Origin: Pseudomonas lini
GTDB lineage: Bacteria > Pseudomonadota > Gammaproteobacteria > Pseudomonadales > Pseudomonadaceae
Reading direction: 5' to 3'
Assembly: GCF_030812475.1 (NCBI RefSeq)
Contig: NZ_JAUSSR010000012.1
Span: 124,001-188,000 of the forward strand
DNA: 64,000 nucleotides
The position numbers were made by a program, and so were the translations under genes. Below are positions 16,288 to 26,419 of this stretch, one piece after another (position 1 is the first letter of the stretch; every line of letters begins with the position of its first letter). The notes below the pieces were generated by a model that was given only the letters and a program-made list of their open reading frames with translations, was not told the DNA's origin and searched no databases.

Positions 16288-19200
16288 ATGGAAGATATGG
16301 AAAACTTTCTAGATTTATTCACCGACCAGGTCCGACGGACGCCTGACGCCATCGCAGCTTCGGATGGCTGCAACACTCTGAACTATCGCGATCTTGACGA
16401 GGTATCTGACGGTTTCGCTCGCATGCTGAACGCGGCCTCCGTCAGGCAGGGCGATATTGTCGCCATCGGTCTGGAGCGGGGGCTCGGATTTCTGGTTTCG
16501 ATGATTGGCCTGTTCAAGTTGGGGGCCGCTTATCTGCCACTGGATCGAACTCTCCCGCTGGACCGGCGGGCCTATATGCTGGAGCAATGTAGCTGCAAGT
16601 GGCTGATAGCGGAGGAAGACGCCCAGGTACTTTTCGATGGTGTTCGTCTTCTGGCGATGCCGGGCCTACTCAGAAACCTCAAGGGCGGGGCGTCATTCGA
16701 GCGCAGCGTGCTGACGGACGATAGCCTCGCTTATGTGATCTTCACCTCTGGTTCGACGGGAATGCCCAAGGGGGCGATGGTTCATCACGGTGGAATGCTC
16801 AATCACCTGCTGGCTAAAGTCGAAGATTTGGGGATGCACAAGGCACCCAATGTGGCCCAAACAGCACCACAGAGTTTCGATATTTCCGTCTGGCAATTTC
16901 TCGCGCCGCTCATCTGTGCCGGACGTACGGCTATCCTGACCCGCTCGGAGTTTCTTGATCTGGATCTTCTGGGCGCGCGTATCCTGCGTGACGAAATCGA
17001 TATCCTGCAGGTGGTGCCGAGTCACCTGCAGGCCATTCTCGATGCGATTACCGTGGATGCGCAGAATGCGCGTTTTGATCGTTTGAGCTGCCTGGTAGTG
17101 ACTGGCGAAGTGCTGCCCGTTTCACTTGCCCGACGGTGGCTGGCGACTGAGCCTCACGTGCCTTTGGTCAATGCCTATGGGCCAACTGAATGTAGTGACG
17201 ATGTGACCCACCAGGTTATTACCCGGATGCCTCCTGCCAACATGGCAATCCCGATCGGGCGGGCGGTTCGGGGGGTACGGCTGGTCGTGCGAGACGCTGA
17301 CCTGGTGGCGTTGCCCGAGGGTAAAGTCGGCGAGCTCTACGTCGAAGGGATTGCGGTGGGGCTGGGATACATCGGTAGCCCCGACCTGACCGACAAAGCG
17401 TTTGTCACTATCGACAGCCGACGAGCCTACAAGACCGGCGACCTCGTCAGTTGTGATGGCGATGGTATTTTTCACTATCACGGTCGAGCCGATGATCAGG
17501 TCAAGGTGAGAGGTCACCGAATCGAGTTGAGTGAAGTCGAATTCGGCATCCTGCGACTTGCTTACATTAAACAGGCGGCAGTGGTACTCAATACTTCGCA
17601 CACCCGAGCCGTTCTGACGGCTTTCATCGTCGAGCAGCAGGGAGCCCCAACAAATCTAGACACGCTGGGTATCGATCTGCGCGATCTCCTGCCGGAGCAC
17701 ATGATTCCATCCGAGTTCCGCATTCAGCCATTTCTGCCCGAGACGCCCAATGGCAAGGTCGACAAGAAAAAACTCACGGCCATCGCCAATGAAACACCGG
17801 CGCCTGACACTGCACAGGGGGTTGCGGCGAGTGCGACTGGCGACGGACAGGAGCTACTCGAGACCTGGCGCGATCTGCTCCGTAACCCGGCGCTGCAGCC
17901 AACCGACGATTTTTTCAAACAGGGTGCTGATTCGATTTTCGCCTTGCAGTTCATCGCTCGGGCAAAGGCTCTGGGGCATGCCTTCACACTGGGGGATATC
18001 TTTCGACACCCGACCGCGCTCGGGCTGCTCAAGGTGGCACGAACCCAAAGTGCCATAACTGGCACTGCGGATACTACGGGCGTAAAACACTTGGATCTGC
18101 CGAAAGCGAAGGGTGACACCTTATCGTTCAAACAGGTTTCGCCGGCCCAGAAGGGCATCTACGTGCAGTCGTTACGGACCCGTCATCGCACGACTTACGT
18201 TCTGCAGTATTCGTTCCGCATGGTGTTGCCCGATGAGGGCGCCGCACTGGAAGAAGGCTGGCGCAAGGCCCATCAACACCACGAGTTGTTGCGCAGCGCT
18301 TTCGTTCTAACGCCGTCGAGCCAACCGGTGCGTGTCGTCGTTGAAGGCGCTCCATTGAGATGGACCCGGACCAGCCTTCTGCACCTTGAAGAGGCTCAAC
18401 AGCGCAAATGCGTGGAAGACTTCCTTTTCCAGGACAAACTGGCCGGTTTCGAGCTTGATAAGCCCGCGCTATATCGATTGCATCTGTTCCATCTGGGAGG
18501 CAAAGACTATCAATTTGTACTCAGTGCCCACCATCTCGTACTTGATGGTGCATCGGTCTTCGCGCTGATGACCGAAGTGTTCTCAGGTGCGCCGGGAGCG
18601 GAGGATGCGTTTCCCGCCTATATCGCCGGTCAGGAAAAATTCCACCTGCAGCCGCAGGATCAACAGCTCTGGTCGGATCTCCTCAAACCTTTCCAGATGC
18701 CGGTCTGCGTAGCTGACAAAGTCGCGGAACCGTCCTTGAGCCCCGTGGAGCATCAGCTCTTCGAAAGACGCCTGCCGGCTACTCTCGAGCAGGCAATCAT
18801 GCATCTGTGTGGTCGTGCCGGAGTCACGATTGCCTCTGTCGCGGCAACAGCCTGGGGAATGGTGCTCAATGCGATAAACGGCGGGCAGCACCAGTTGTTC
18901 GGCATGATCGTTTCGGGTCGTGCCGAAACCGGGGTTGGGCTGGATGATGTCGGAATGTACGCCAATACCTTGCCGATTCCCATTTCCCTTTCTGCGGCGG
19001 AGATTCCCGAGATCAGCCTGCAGGAGGTTAGTAGACGTATCGCCGAGTTGCTGCGGTTTGAATCGATATCAATGAACGAGGCCTTGGTCAGCACTCGTTC
19101 GCGTTTTGCCAACGGCGCTTTTGATACGGTGCTGAACGTCGAGACGCTGGCGGACTGGGCCTCCCTTGATACCCCCGGCGTCACCGTACAACTCACCCAA

Positions 19201-22200
19201 GTGACTGACCTCACCGAGTTTGCCTTTGCCGTTGAAGTCCTTAGCAGTGGCGATGCCATCACTGTGGATTTCATTCGCGATCCCGAACAGGTCTCCAAGG
19301 AGCGAGCAGAGGCGCTGAGTGAATATTTCCTGAGTGCGCTGACTTATATCTGTGGAGCACATCGTCCCCTGCAGGAGTGGCAAAACTGGCAAGGCGTGCC
19401 TGTGATCGGGGATGAATCTTCAGTACCGAAAAATCTGCACGCGGCTTCCTCGGAGCATTCGTCTTTCGAAGCTATTGTGCTTGCTGCCTCGCGTACGATC
19501 ATCGGCAATGACACGATCACCCTGCATCAAAATTTCTTTTCCTCGGGCGGAGACTCGATCAGCGCTTTGCAACTCATTGCACGCCTGAGAAGTGACGGGA
19601 TGACGATTGATCTGGATCGCATCTTTGCCAGTCGGTCGCTGTCCGACATTGCCCAGTCGGTGCGGTCGCTGCACATTACCGCTGGCGGGGAAATCCATCC
19701 GCCGACCGGTGCGACCGCGCTGGTGCCTGTACAACGCTGGTTCACCGAACAGCAGCTGGTCAATGCTGACCATTGGTGTCTCGGGACGGCGATCGAGATT
19801 CACCGTCCCGTTGCGGCCGATACCCTTGTCATGGCCATTCGCAAGATACTGCAGCGCTATCCGGTACTGAGCGCCCGGTTCAAGGTCGAAGAAGGATACG
19901 CCCAGACCATTCCGGCCAATCCCGTTGACACGCAGTCAAGTTGCAAGACAGTGCAATTGGCCGCGCCGATCGCTCAGTCGCTGGACCATATCCGGGCCGT
20001 GCTGGATGAGTCCCTGTCCGGTCTCGATCTTGAACAGGGTGATCTGTTTCGCGCGGTGCTGTTCCGCACCCCGAATCCCGACGCCAATCTTTTGGTGCTG
20101 GTGGCACATCATCTCGTTGTCGATGCGGTGTCCCTGCGCATCCTCGTCGAGGATTATCTGCATCTCTGTGCAGGCACCGTAGTTCCTGCGCAGGTCACAC
20201 CGTTTCGCAGTTGGGCGCAGCAGCTTGCGAATGACGGGCAAGCATTCAAGGACGAAGTTCTAGCGCAGACCGGGTACTGGTCACGGGTCATCGAAACGAT
20301 TCCTGCCTCGATACCTTTTGATCTGACCCGGCGACCTTCGAGGCGGACCGCAATACTTTCCCGGGGGCTGAGTGCCGCTGCGACCAGCGCGCTGATCCGG
20401 GAGGTGCCTGCGGCTTACAACATCCGTATCAATGACATCCTGATATCGGCGCTGGTTCGGACATTTTCCGATTGGCGGGCGAGTCCAGACATTGCAATCA
20501 ACCTCGAAGGACATGGTCGTGAAAGCGTCCTGGAAGGTGTCGACGTGTCCCGCACGGTGGGTTGGTTTACTTCTGTGTTTCCAGTGTGCCTGCATGATCC
20601 TGAAAACGACCTTGGGAGTCTGATTCAGGCGACCAAGCGCACACTCGCGAACATCCCCCAGCGGGGTGTCGGGTATGGACTGTTGCGTTACCTGTTCAAT
20701 GAGCCCCGGGTGATTCCTGCTGCCGAACCCATGGTGCAGTTCAACTATCTTGGGCAGTGGGACAACGTGTCGTTTGGCGATCCGGATGTGTCGATGCCAT
20801 CTGCCAAGGTCTTGAGTCTCGTCGATCAGGTGTCAATTGACCCGCGCAACGGACGCCAGCATGCGCTGGAGATCGAGGCACGGATTGCCCAGGGCCGATT
20901 TGAAATCGATTGGTATTACGACGATGGGATCTTGACCCCGCAGGAAGCCGAGGATCTTGCGACGCGCTACGTCGGTGCACTGGGTGAAATCATCGATCAT
21001 TGCACTGCGGGCGCTGTGGTACGCGTGCCTGGCGACTATCCGGATGTCGAACTGACTGAAGATGAACTGCAGTCGCTGGTTGCCAGTGCCGGAGCCATAC
21101 CTGTGGATATTTATCCTTTGTCACCGACACAAGAGGGGATTCTGTTTCAGCACCTGATAAGCGAGGGCGATACCTATACCCTGCAATACGTCATGGACAT
21201 CAACGGCGAGATCGACATCGGCGTGCTGGAAGCAGCATGGGGATTGTTGGCTGAGCGTCATCCGATCCTGCGGACGGGGTTCTTCTGGGAAGCGGTGTCC
21301 GGGCCGGTGCAGTATGTGGTGCAGAAGGCAACCTGCCGCTGGCAGTTTTTGGCGGACAGTGATGAGCCGTCGCAGTATGAACGCCTGATGCACAACGATC
21401 GCTCGCGGATCTTTGATCTTGCAATACCCGCGCTGACCCGCTTCACGTTGCTGTCCAATGGTTCGCAGACGCACAAGTTGATCTGGACTTACCATCACAT
21501 CCTTCTGGATGGCTGGTGTGTGGCCAGGGTCATCAAAGAACTTTTTGCCATATACGACCAAATGATCCGCGGCGTTCAGCCCGAGCCGGTCTTCGGGCAC
21601 GTCTATCGCGATTACATCGAGTGGCTGGCCAATCACCCCGAGCGGGAAAAGCGTCCGTTCTGGCGACGTTATCTGGCTGGTGTCAGTCCGAGTTTGTTCA
21701 CAAGTCCAGTTGCGTTTCAGCCGTCCTCTCGTGCGAATCACAGTGTCTACCGTTTTAAACTCGGGTGTGATCTGTCGGATGGCATCGAGCGATTCTGCAA
21801 CGGGCAGGGTGTGACCGTTGCGGTTCTCTTCCAACGTATCTGGGCAGAAATCCTGGCAGAGAACACCCAGAACCTCACACCGGTGTTCGGCTGGGCGATT
21901 TCGGGACGGCCTGTGGATCTTGAGGGCGCCCACGACATCATCGGACTGATGACTTCAATCGTTCCGTGCAAGGTAGATGTACGGGCCCCGTTTTCTGCTG
22001 AGGCCCTTCGGCAGTTGCAGCGCAGCAATGCAGCACTGCAGGACGAAGGGCATGTCCCGATGAGTCATTTCCAGAGTGCCGCCGGCCGTAGCCTGGAGGA
22101 ACTGTTCAATACCGTTCTGGTGGTCGAGAACTTCGAGCTTCAGAACAACTTGCCGGTAGGTGATCATTACCGGCTCAGTAATCTGCAGTGGATAGAGAAG

Positions 22201-22398
22201 TCTGAGTTTCCTTTGGTGTTCGGTCTTGTTCCGGCAGATGATTTTATGATCGATCTGAACTTCAACCCCGAAAAGTTCTGCATTGCGCAATTGGCCGATC
22301 TTCAACAAAGGATTGTTTTTCATTTGCGCCGAATATCTCCTCTTGGAAATGGATACCCTGAGCATGATGCAAATTTACAGTACGAATCAATATCATAA
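16288..22398 (+). CDS. Non-ribosomal peptide synthetase, A-T-C-T-E-C
   Basis: 2036 residues. A domain about 1-500 (VIFTSGSTGMPKG, NAYGPTE, YKTGDL, GRADDQVKVRGHRIE, PNGKVDKK). Carrier T1 with Ser549 (GADSI). C domain about 613-1045 with HHLVLDG near 748. Carrier T2 with Ser1090 (GGDSI). Epimerisation domain about 1145-1575 with HHLVVDA, EGHGRE, RTVGWFTSVFPV and QFNYLGQW. C domain about 1605-2036 with HHILLDG. There is no A domain before T2 and no thioesterase. My hand-aligned A-domain pocket reads D-I-W-Q-V-T-A-D-D-K, near the diaminobutyrate code known from pyoverdine synthetases. The terminal C domain expects an acceptor from the separate A-T protein. Product unknown. Confidence 0.93.
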   Translation: MEDMENFLDLFTDQVRRTPDAIAASDGCNTLNYRDLDEVSDGFARMLNAASVRQGDIVAIGLERGLGFLVSMIGLFKLGAAYLPLDRTLPLDRRAYMLEQCSCKWLIAEEDAQVLFDGVRLLAMPGLLRNLKGGASFERSVLTDDSLAYVIFTSGSTGMPKGAMVHHGGMLNHLLAKVEDLGMHKAPNVAQTAPQSFDISVWQFLAPLICAGRTAILTRSEFLDLDLLGARILRDEIDILQVVPSHLQAILDAITVDAQNARFDRLSCLVVTGEVLPVSLARRWLATEPHVPLVNAYGPTECSDDVTHQVITRMPPANMAIPIGRAVRGVRLVVRDADLVALPEGKVGELYVEGIAVGLGYIGSPDLTDKAFVTIDSRRAYKTGDLVSCDGDGIFHYHGRADDQVKVRGHRIELSEVEFGILRLAYIKQAAVVLNTSHTRAVLTAFIVEQQGAPTNLDTLGIDLRDLLPEHMIPSEFRIQPFLPETPNGKVDKKKLTAIANETPAPDTAQGVAASATGDGQELLETWRDLLRNPALQPTDDFFKQGADSIFALQFIARAKALGHAFTLGDIFRHPTALGLLKVARTQSAITGTADTTGVKHLDLPKAKGDTLSFKQVSPAQKGIYVQSLRTRHRTTYVLQYSFRMVLPDEGAALEEGWRKAHQHHELLRSAFVLTPSSQPVRVVVEGAPLRWTRTSLLHLEEAQQRKCVEDFLFQDKLAGFELDKPALYRLHLFHLGGKDYQFVLSAHHLVLDGASVFALMTEVFSGAPGAEDAFPAYIAGQEKFHLQPQDQQLWSDLLKPFQMPVCVADKVAEPSLSPVEHQLFERRLPATLEQAIMHLCGRAGVTIASVAATAWGMVLNAINGGQHQLFGMIVSGRAETGVGLDDVGMYANTLPIPISLSAAEIPEISLQEVSRRIAELLRFESISMNEALVSTRSRFANGAFDTVLNVETLADWASLDTPGVTVQLTQVTDLTEFAFAVEVLSSGDAITVDFIRDPEQVSKERAEALSEYFLSALTYICGAHRPLQEWQNWQGVPVIGDESSVPKNLHAASSEHSSFEAIVLAASRTIIGNDTITLHQNFFSSGGDSISALQLIARLRSDGMTIDLDRIFASRSLSDIAQSVRSLHITAGGEIHPPTGATALVPVQRWFTEQQLVNADHWCLGTAIEIHRPVAADTLVMAIRKILQRYPVLSARFKVEEGYAQTIPANPVDTQSSCKTVQLAAPIAQSLDHIRAVLDESLSGLDLEQGDLFRAVLFRTPNPDANLLVLVAHHLVVDAVSLRILVEDYLHLCAGTVVPAQVTPFRSWAQQLANDGQAFKDEVLAQTGYWSRVIETIPASIPFDLTRRPSRRTAILSRGLSAAATSALIREVPAAYNIRINDILISALVRTFSDWRASPDIAINLEGHGRESVLEGVDVSRTVGWFTSVFPVCLHDPENDLGSLIQATKRTLANIPQRGVGYGLLRYLFNEPRVIPAAEPMVQFNYLGQWDNVSFGDPDVSMPSAKVLSLVDQVSIDPRNGRQHALEIEARIAQGRFEIDWYYDDGILTPQEAEDLATRYVGALGEIIDHCTAGAVVRVPGDYPDVELTEDELQSLVASAGAIPVDIYPLSPTQEGILFQHLISEGDTYTLQYVMDINGEIDIGVLEAAWGLLAERHPILRTGFFWEAVSGPVQYVVQKATCRWQFLADSDEPSQYERLMHNDRSRIFDLAIPALTRFTLLSNGSQTHKLIWTYHHILLDGWCVARVIKELFAIYDQMIRGVQPEPVFGHVYRDYIEWLANHPEREKRPFWRRYLAGVSPSLFTSPVAFQPSSRANHSVYRFKLGCDLSDGIERFCNGQGVTVAVLFQRIWAEILAENTQNLTPVFGWAISGRPVDLEGAHDIIGLMTSIVPCKVDVRAPFSAEALRQLQRSNAALQDEGHVPMSHFQSAAGRSLEELFNTVLVVENFELQNNLPVGDHYRLSNLQWIEKSEFPLVFGLVPADDFMIDLNFNPEKFCIAQLADLQQRIVFHLRRISPLGNGYPEHDANLQYESIS

Positions 22399-23317
22399 GC
22401 TGGATAGCTTTATTGGCGATGTGCCGGTCTACCTGAAGATAGAAGGGTTGAATCTGGCCGGGTCGATAAAGCTCAAGACTGCAATATCACTGATCGAAGA
22501 AAGTGAGCGCCTAGGGCTACTTTCGCCCGGGCGAAAGGTAATCGAATCCAGCTCCGGAAACCTCGGTGTTGCGTTATCGATCATCTGTGCGCAGCGCGGT
22601 TATCCGTTTACCTGCGTAACCGACCCCAACGTCAATCAGGTCAGCAAAAACTTGATGAAGGCTTATGGTGCCGAAGTCATTATCTGTGACACCCGGGACT
22701 GCAATGGCGGATTTCTTGGGGCGCGCATTGCGCTGATTCAAGAAGTGATCCGTCAGGACCCGAGGTACTTCTGGACCAACCAATACGCCAATCCGGCCAA
22801 CCCGCTGGCGCACTACAGCAAGACTGCGCCGGAAATCCTGCAGCGGTACCCCAACTGTAAATGGCTCTTTGTCGGTGCCGGCACCACCGGGACGCTCATT
22901 GGCTGCGCGCGATATTTGCGTGAAAAGGCACCGGACGTAAAACTGATCGCAGTCGATACCGTCGGCTCGATCAACTTTCAAGAGGTGGCCAAGAAGCGGT
23001 TGATTCCCGGCCTAGGGACGAGTCGGCGCCCGGAAATTCTCGACCGGGATCTGGTCGAGCATGTCGAGTTCGTCGATGAGGTAGAGACGATCCGCATGTG
23101 TCGCAGCGTTGCGCGGGACTACGGCTTGCTGGTTGGTGGTTCCACGGGGACCGTACTGGTGGCGGTGAAGCGCCTGTGGAAACAGATTCCGTCGGGTGAC
23201 GAAGTTGTCGTGATCAGCCCCGATATGGGGGAACGGTATCTCGAAACAATCTATTCGGATAAGTGGTGTGACGCCAACTTTGGCAGCCAGATGTATCAAC
23301 ACATGCTGGTGGGTTGA
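22349..23317 (+). CDS. SbnA-like PLP enzyme for 2,3-diaminopropionate synthesis
   Basis: 322 residues of the cysteine-synthase/cystathionine-beta-synthase fold. By analogy with SbnA it joins O-phosphoserine and glutamate to N-(2-amino-2-carboxyethyl)-glutamate. The PLP lysine lies in LAGSIKLKTA, the substrate loop in ESSSGNLGVAL, and the phosphate-binding loop in GAGTTGTL; the C-terminal GGSTGTVL is also conserved. The start is uncertain: ATG 22349 overlaps the NRPS by 50 bases, with later ATGs at 22364 and 22367. The usual G-TP N-terminal motif is weak. The SbnB-like partner lies three genes further on. Confidence 0.82.
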   Translation: MDTLSMMQIYSTNQYHKLDSFIGDVPVYLKIEGLNLAGSIKLKTAISLIEESERLGLLSPGRKVIESSSGNLGVALSIICAQRGYPFTCVTDPNVNQVSKNLMKAYGAEVIICDTRDCNGGFLGARIALIQEVIRQDPRYFWTNQYANPANPLAHYSKTAPEILQRYPNCKWLFVGAGTTGTLIGCARYLREKAPDVKLIAVDTVGSINFQEVAKKRLIPGLGTSRRPEILDRDLVEHVEFVDEVETIRMCRSVARDYGLLVGGSTGTVLVAVKRLWKQIPSGDEVVVISPDMGERYLETIYSDKWCDANFGSQMYQHMLVG

Positions 23318-23365
23318 GTCCGGCTGTGCGTTGGTCAATCTTTTTCAGAGCGGAAGGAGCCTAAC

Positions 23366-25129
23366 GTGTCACAACTTCAATTTCCCCCAAACGGTATTAC
23401 GGAAACACAGATCTTTCTCGATCAATGGGCCGGCATCATCCACGACCTCAAGGATGCACCGGCCATAGAAGATGGCGGTGTTTTATATAGCTATGTCGAA
23501 GTGGACGCAGACAGCCACCGGATTGCTGCCTATTTGGCAAACAACGCGATTGGTGCAGGCGCGATAGTTGCCATTGGTTGTTCGCGCGGCAAGGACCTGC
23601 TTGTAGCCTTGCTGGGCGTTATGAAGAGTGGCGCAGCCTTTATCCTGGTTGACTTAGACGTCGCGCCAGCCCGCTTGTGCGTACAGTTCGACGCTGCCCC
23701 TGTGAAGCTGATATTGGTCCCCGACGGTTATGTCGTCGGCGACAATCCCGCCCTTGCCGTGGAAAAGGTCGTGACCCTCGGTCAAGTCCGGGACGCTGCG
23801 CAGTCTCTGCATTTCGAACAACCGCAGATAACGCCGCAAGACCTGGCCTACATCATCTTCACTTCGGGTTCTACCGGGCAACCAAAAGGGGTGTTGGTTT
23901 CACATCGGGGTATCCCCAACCTGGCGCGTCATGCAATGACTTATGGCATCAAGCAGGGCAGTCGGGTGCTGATGTTTTCCCCGGTATGCTTCGACGCGAT
24001 CATCGCCGAAATCGCAATGACCCTGTTTGCCGGCGGCTGTCTTGTTGCGGTGGCCGATCACGAGCTTCGGGATTTGGACAGCCTGCAAAATCTGCTGTGC
24101 AACCGTCTGATCGATGTCGCTACGTTGCCTCCGTCACTGGTGTCGCTGTTGCCGGTAGATCTGCCGGTCAGCCTGAGTACATTGATCGTGGCAGGCGAGA
24201 GGTGCAGCAAGGAGGTGATTGCCAATTGGGCGACCAAAATCCGGCTGATAAACGCTTACGGGCCTTCCGAAGCGACAGTCGCCACGACGGTGAAGTTGTG
24301 CGCTCTCGAGACTTCACCGGCGGATATTGGTCAGGCGATCTCCAATGTCACCGTGCGCATCCTCGACGAGGTACTGGAAGAAGTACCGGATGGCGAACTC
24401 GGTGAGATCTACATCTCTGGGGCGAGTGTTGCCTTGGGCTATCTGGGCAATCCGGAATTGAGTAATGCACGGTTTGTCCGTGGCCAGGATGGCGATGAAT
24501 GCCTGAGCTTTCGAACCGGGGATTTTGCCAGGCGCAATGTGAACGGGGACATCCTGTTCGAGGGGCGCAAGGACGATCTGGTCAAGATCAACGGAAACCG
24601 GGTTGAGCTTGCGGAAATCGAGGCCTGTGCCATGGCTTCACGGCTGGTTCGAAGCTGCCATGCCTGTTGCGTCGATACTGGCAAATTGGGCATGAGAATC
24701 GCGCTTTTTGTCACCCCATCGGTCAAGGTTGAAAACATGCGGCTGGAATCTGAGTTGAGGGCCAGGATCAGCGCCGAGTTGCCGATCTTCTTCATGCCCG
24801 CGTGTATCCTCGTTCTGGACGAGTTGCCCCGCAATCCAGCGGGCAAAATCGATCGGCCAGCGTTGATCACACAGCTGGAAGACGTGACGGACAATGGCGG
24901 GGGAGCAGAGGCAATGACCCGTCAGGAAAAAAACCTGGCGCTGATCTGGGCGCAGATTCTTGGACGTCCGATTGAAAACCGTGAGGCGAATTTTTTTGCG
25001 TTGGGCGGCAATTCCGTTTTGGCGATGCGTCTCGTCGCCCTGATGAAACGCAGCGGTATTCAGATCAATTTGAAGCGCGTGTTTGGCGCGCCGACCCTGG
25101 CGCAAATGGCCTGCCTGATCAAGGAGTAA
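23366..25129 (+). CDS. Free-standing NRPS adenylation-thiolation didomain
   Basis: 587 residues, starting at GTG 23366 behind GGAAGGAG. A domain about 1-500 shows IIFTSGSTGQPKG, NAYGPSE, FRTGDFA, GRKDDLVKINGNRVE and NPAGKID. The carrier domain has Ser550 in LGGNSVL. My hand-read pocket is D-A-A-T-I-A-A-V-A-K, closest in feel to aromatic or bulky hydrophobic residues; this needs a predictor. It probably provides the acceptor amino acid for the last C domain of the large NRPS. It could also charge the A-less carrier T2. Confidence 0.9.
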   Translation: MSQLQFPPNGITETQIFLDQWAGIIHDLKDAPAIEDGGVLYSYVEVDADSHRIAAYLANNAIGAGAIVAIGCSRGKDLLVALLGVMKSGAAFILVDLDVAPARLCVQFDAAPVKLILVPDGYVVGDNPALAVEKVVTLGQVRDAAQSLHFEQPQITPQDLAYIIFTSGSTGQPKGVLVSHRGIPNLARHAMTYGIKQGSRVLMFSPVCFDAIIAEIAMTLFAGGCLVAVADHELRDLDSLQNLLCNRLIDVATLPPSLVSLLPVDLPVSLSTLIVAGERCSKEVIANWATKIRLINAYGPSEATVATTVKLCALETSPADIGQAISNVTVRILDEVLEEVPDGELGEIYISGASVALGYLGNPELSNARFVRGQDGDECLSFRTGDFARRNVNGDILFEGRKDDLVKINGNRVELAEIEACAMASRLVRSCHACCVDTGKLGMRIALFVTPSVKVENMRLESELRARISAELPIFFMPACILVLDELPRNPAGKIDRPALITQLEDVTDNGGGAEAMTRQEKNLALIWAQILGRPIENREANFFALGGNSVLAMRLVALMKRSGIQINLKRVFGAPTLAQMACLIKE

Positions 25130-25132
25130 GTG

Positions 25133-26419
25133 ATGGCGGGCAAAGGACTGAACCCATATCAACGGTATTACTGGAGCGCGTCGAGCGCATACGATCTTGC
25201 AGAAACGGCCTGCGTAAGCATTGGTTTTGTGCTGGACGGGCCATTGAGCATTGCGCAGTTCAGCCGTGCGGTTGATGCGGTGGTTAATCGTCACGAACAG
25301 CTGCGATCCCGTTTCCACGAAACGGAACAGGGCGTGCGACGTTTTCCCGGAGCAGCAGTGCACGATGTACTGAGGGTGAATTGCGAACCATTCGAGTTAT
25401 CCCGGCTGGAAGAGTATGTCGAGAATTTGTGCAGGCTACCTCTTGATCTGAAGGTGGATATACCATTTAGGGCCTATCTGAAAAAGCTCGGGCGTGACCG
25501 TCATCTGTTTGCGCTGATCATTCACCACATCGTTGTTGATTCTTGGTCGCTGGAGGTGATCCTCGACGATCTGGCGACCGCCTATAGTGGCGCGATATCC
25601 GCTGCGCCGGAACCGTTGCTGGAGCCGCTTACCTTCGATCATGAAACGCTGGCGAAGCCTTTGAAGCACGATGAGCGTCAACGGCAGGCGCTGTTCTGGC
25701 GGCATTATCTCAAGGGCGCCAAGATTCCTCTTATTCCGTATTTGCTCACCGGCGAGAGCGCGCAAGCCAAATCGACCTTCGATGTGATGACACCGGATTC
25801 AAAGGTTCATGCGGCCATTAACCGACTCTGCAACGCGCTGAATGTAACCCCCTTCGTGGTTTACACCGCCGCTGCGTCTATCGCTCTCGCGTACTTTTGC
25901 GCCTCGGATGACTTGTTGATCCAGACTAATGTGACGCCGCGCTGGACGGAGGACACGCAAACCGTAGTCGCCTACCTGTCAGCCCGCATTCCATTGCGAG
26001 TTCGCGTCGATTCGAAATTGTCGTTACAGACTCACATCCTTAATGTGGCCGATTCACTCTACGAAACTTTCGACAGCGTCGGTCTTTCGATCGGCGAAAT
26101 CATGGCTGAATCTGAGATCAAGCACAGCCTGCCTGTTCATATTGGTGCCGAAAGCCCGATTGAAGGCTGGGATCTTGAAGGCGTTGCAGTCTCCCAAGTC
26201 CAGCTACCCGACTATCAGCCTTGGCCGCTGTTCATGTGGGTTCCTGTAACGATTGAATATTGCTTTATCAAACTGCAGTACCAAGCCGACAGAATTTCGC
26301 CTGAGAACATTCTGAAACTGAAACGCCTGCTGAACGAAACGTTAGATCAATTCAGTCTCCTTGAGGCGGAAGGAAGCGCTCGTGATACGGCGGTTTTAAA
26401 ACACGAAGCCATTCAATGA
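25133..26419 (+). CDS. Stand-alone NRPS condensation domain
   Basis: 428 residues from ATG 25133; AAGGAG at 25121-25126 fits this better than GTG 25130. The catalytic motif reads HHIVVDSWS, i.e. HHxxxD followed by Ser rather than Gly, with both histidines and the aspartate kept. The C-terminal half (solvent channel, PRWTEDTQTVVAYLSARIPL) is recognisable. With no thioesterase in the cluster, this protein may perform the last bond formation and release the peptide onto a free amine, or join a second unit. Its stop overlaps the next start (ATGA). Confidence 0.85.
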   Translation: MAGKGLNPYQRYYWSASSAYDLAETACVSIGFVLDGPLSIAQFSRAVDAVVNRHEQLRSRFHETEQGVRRFPGAAVHDVLRVNCEPFELSRLEEYVENLCRLPLDLKVDIPFRAYLKKLGRDRHLFALIIHHIVVDSWSLEVILDDLATAYSGAISAAPEPLLEPLTFDHETLAKPLKHDERQRQALFWRHYLKGAKIPLIPYLLTGESAQAKSTFDVMTPDSKVHAAINRLCNALNVTPFVVYTAAASIALAYFCASDDLLIQTNVTPRWTEDTQTVVAYLSARIPLRVRVDSKLSLQTHILNVADSLYETFDSVGLSIGEIMAESEIKHSLPVHIGAESPIEGWDLEGVAVSQVQLPDYQPWPLFMWVPVTIEYCFIKLQYQADRISPENILKLKRLLNETLDQFSLLEAEGSARDTAVLKHEAIQ

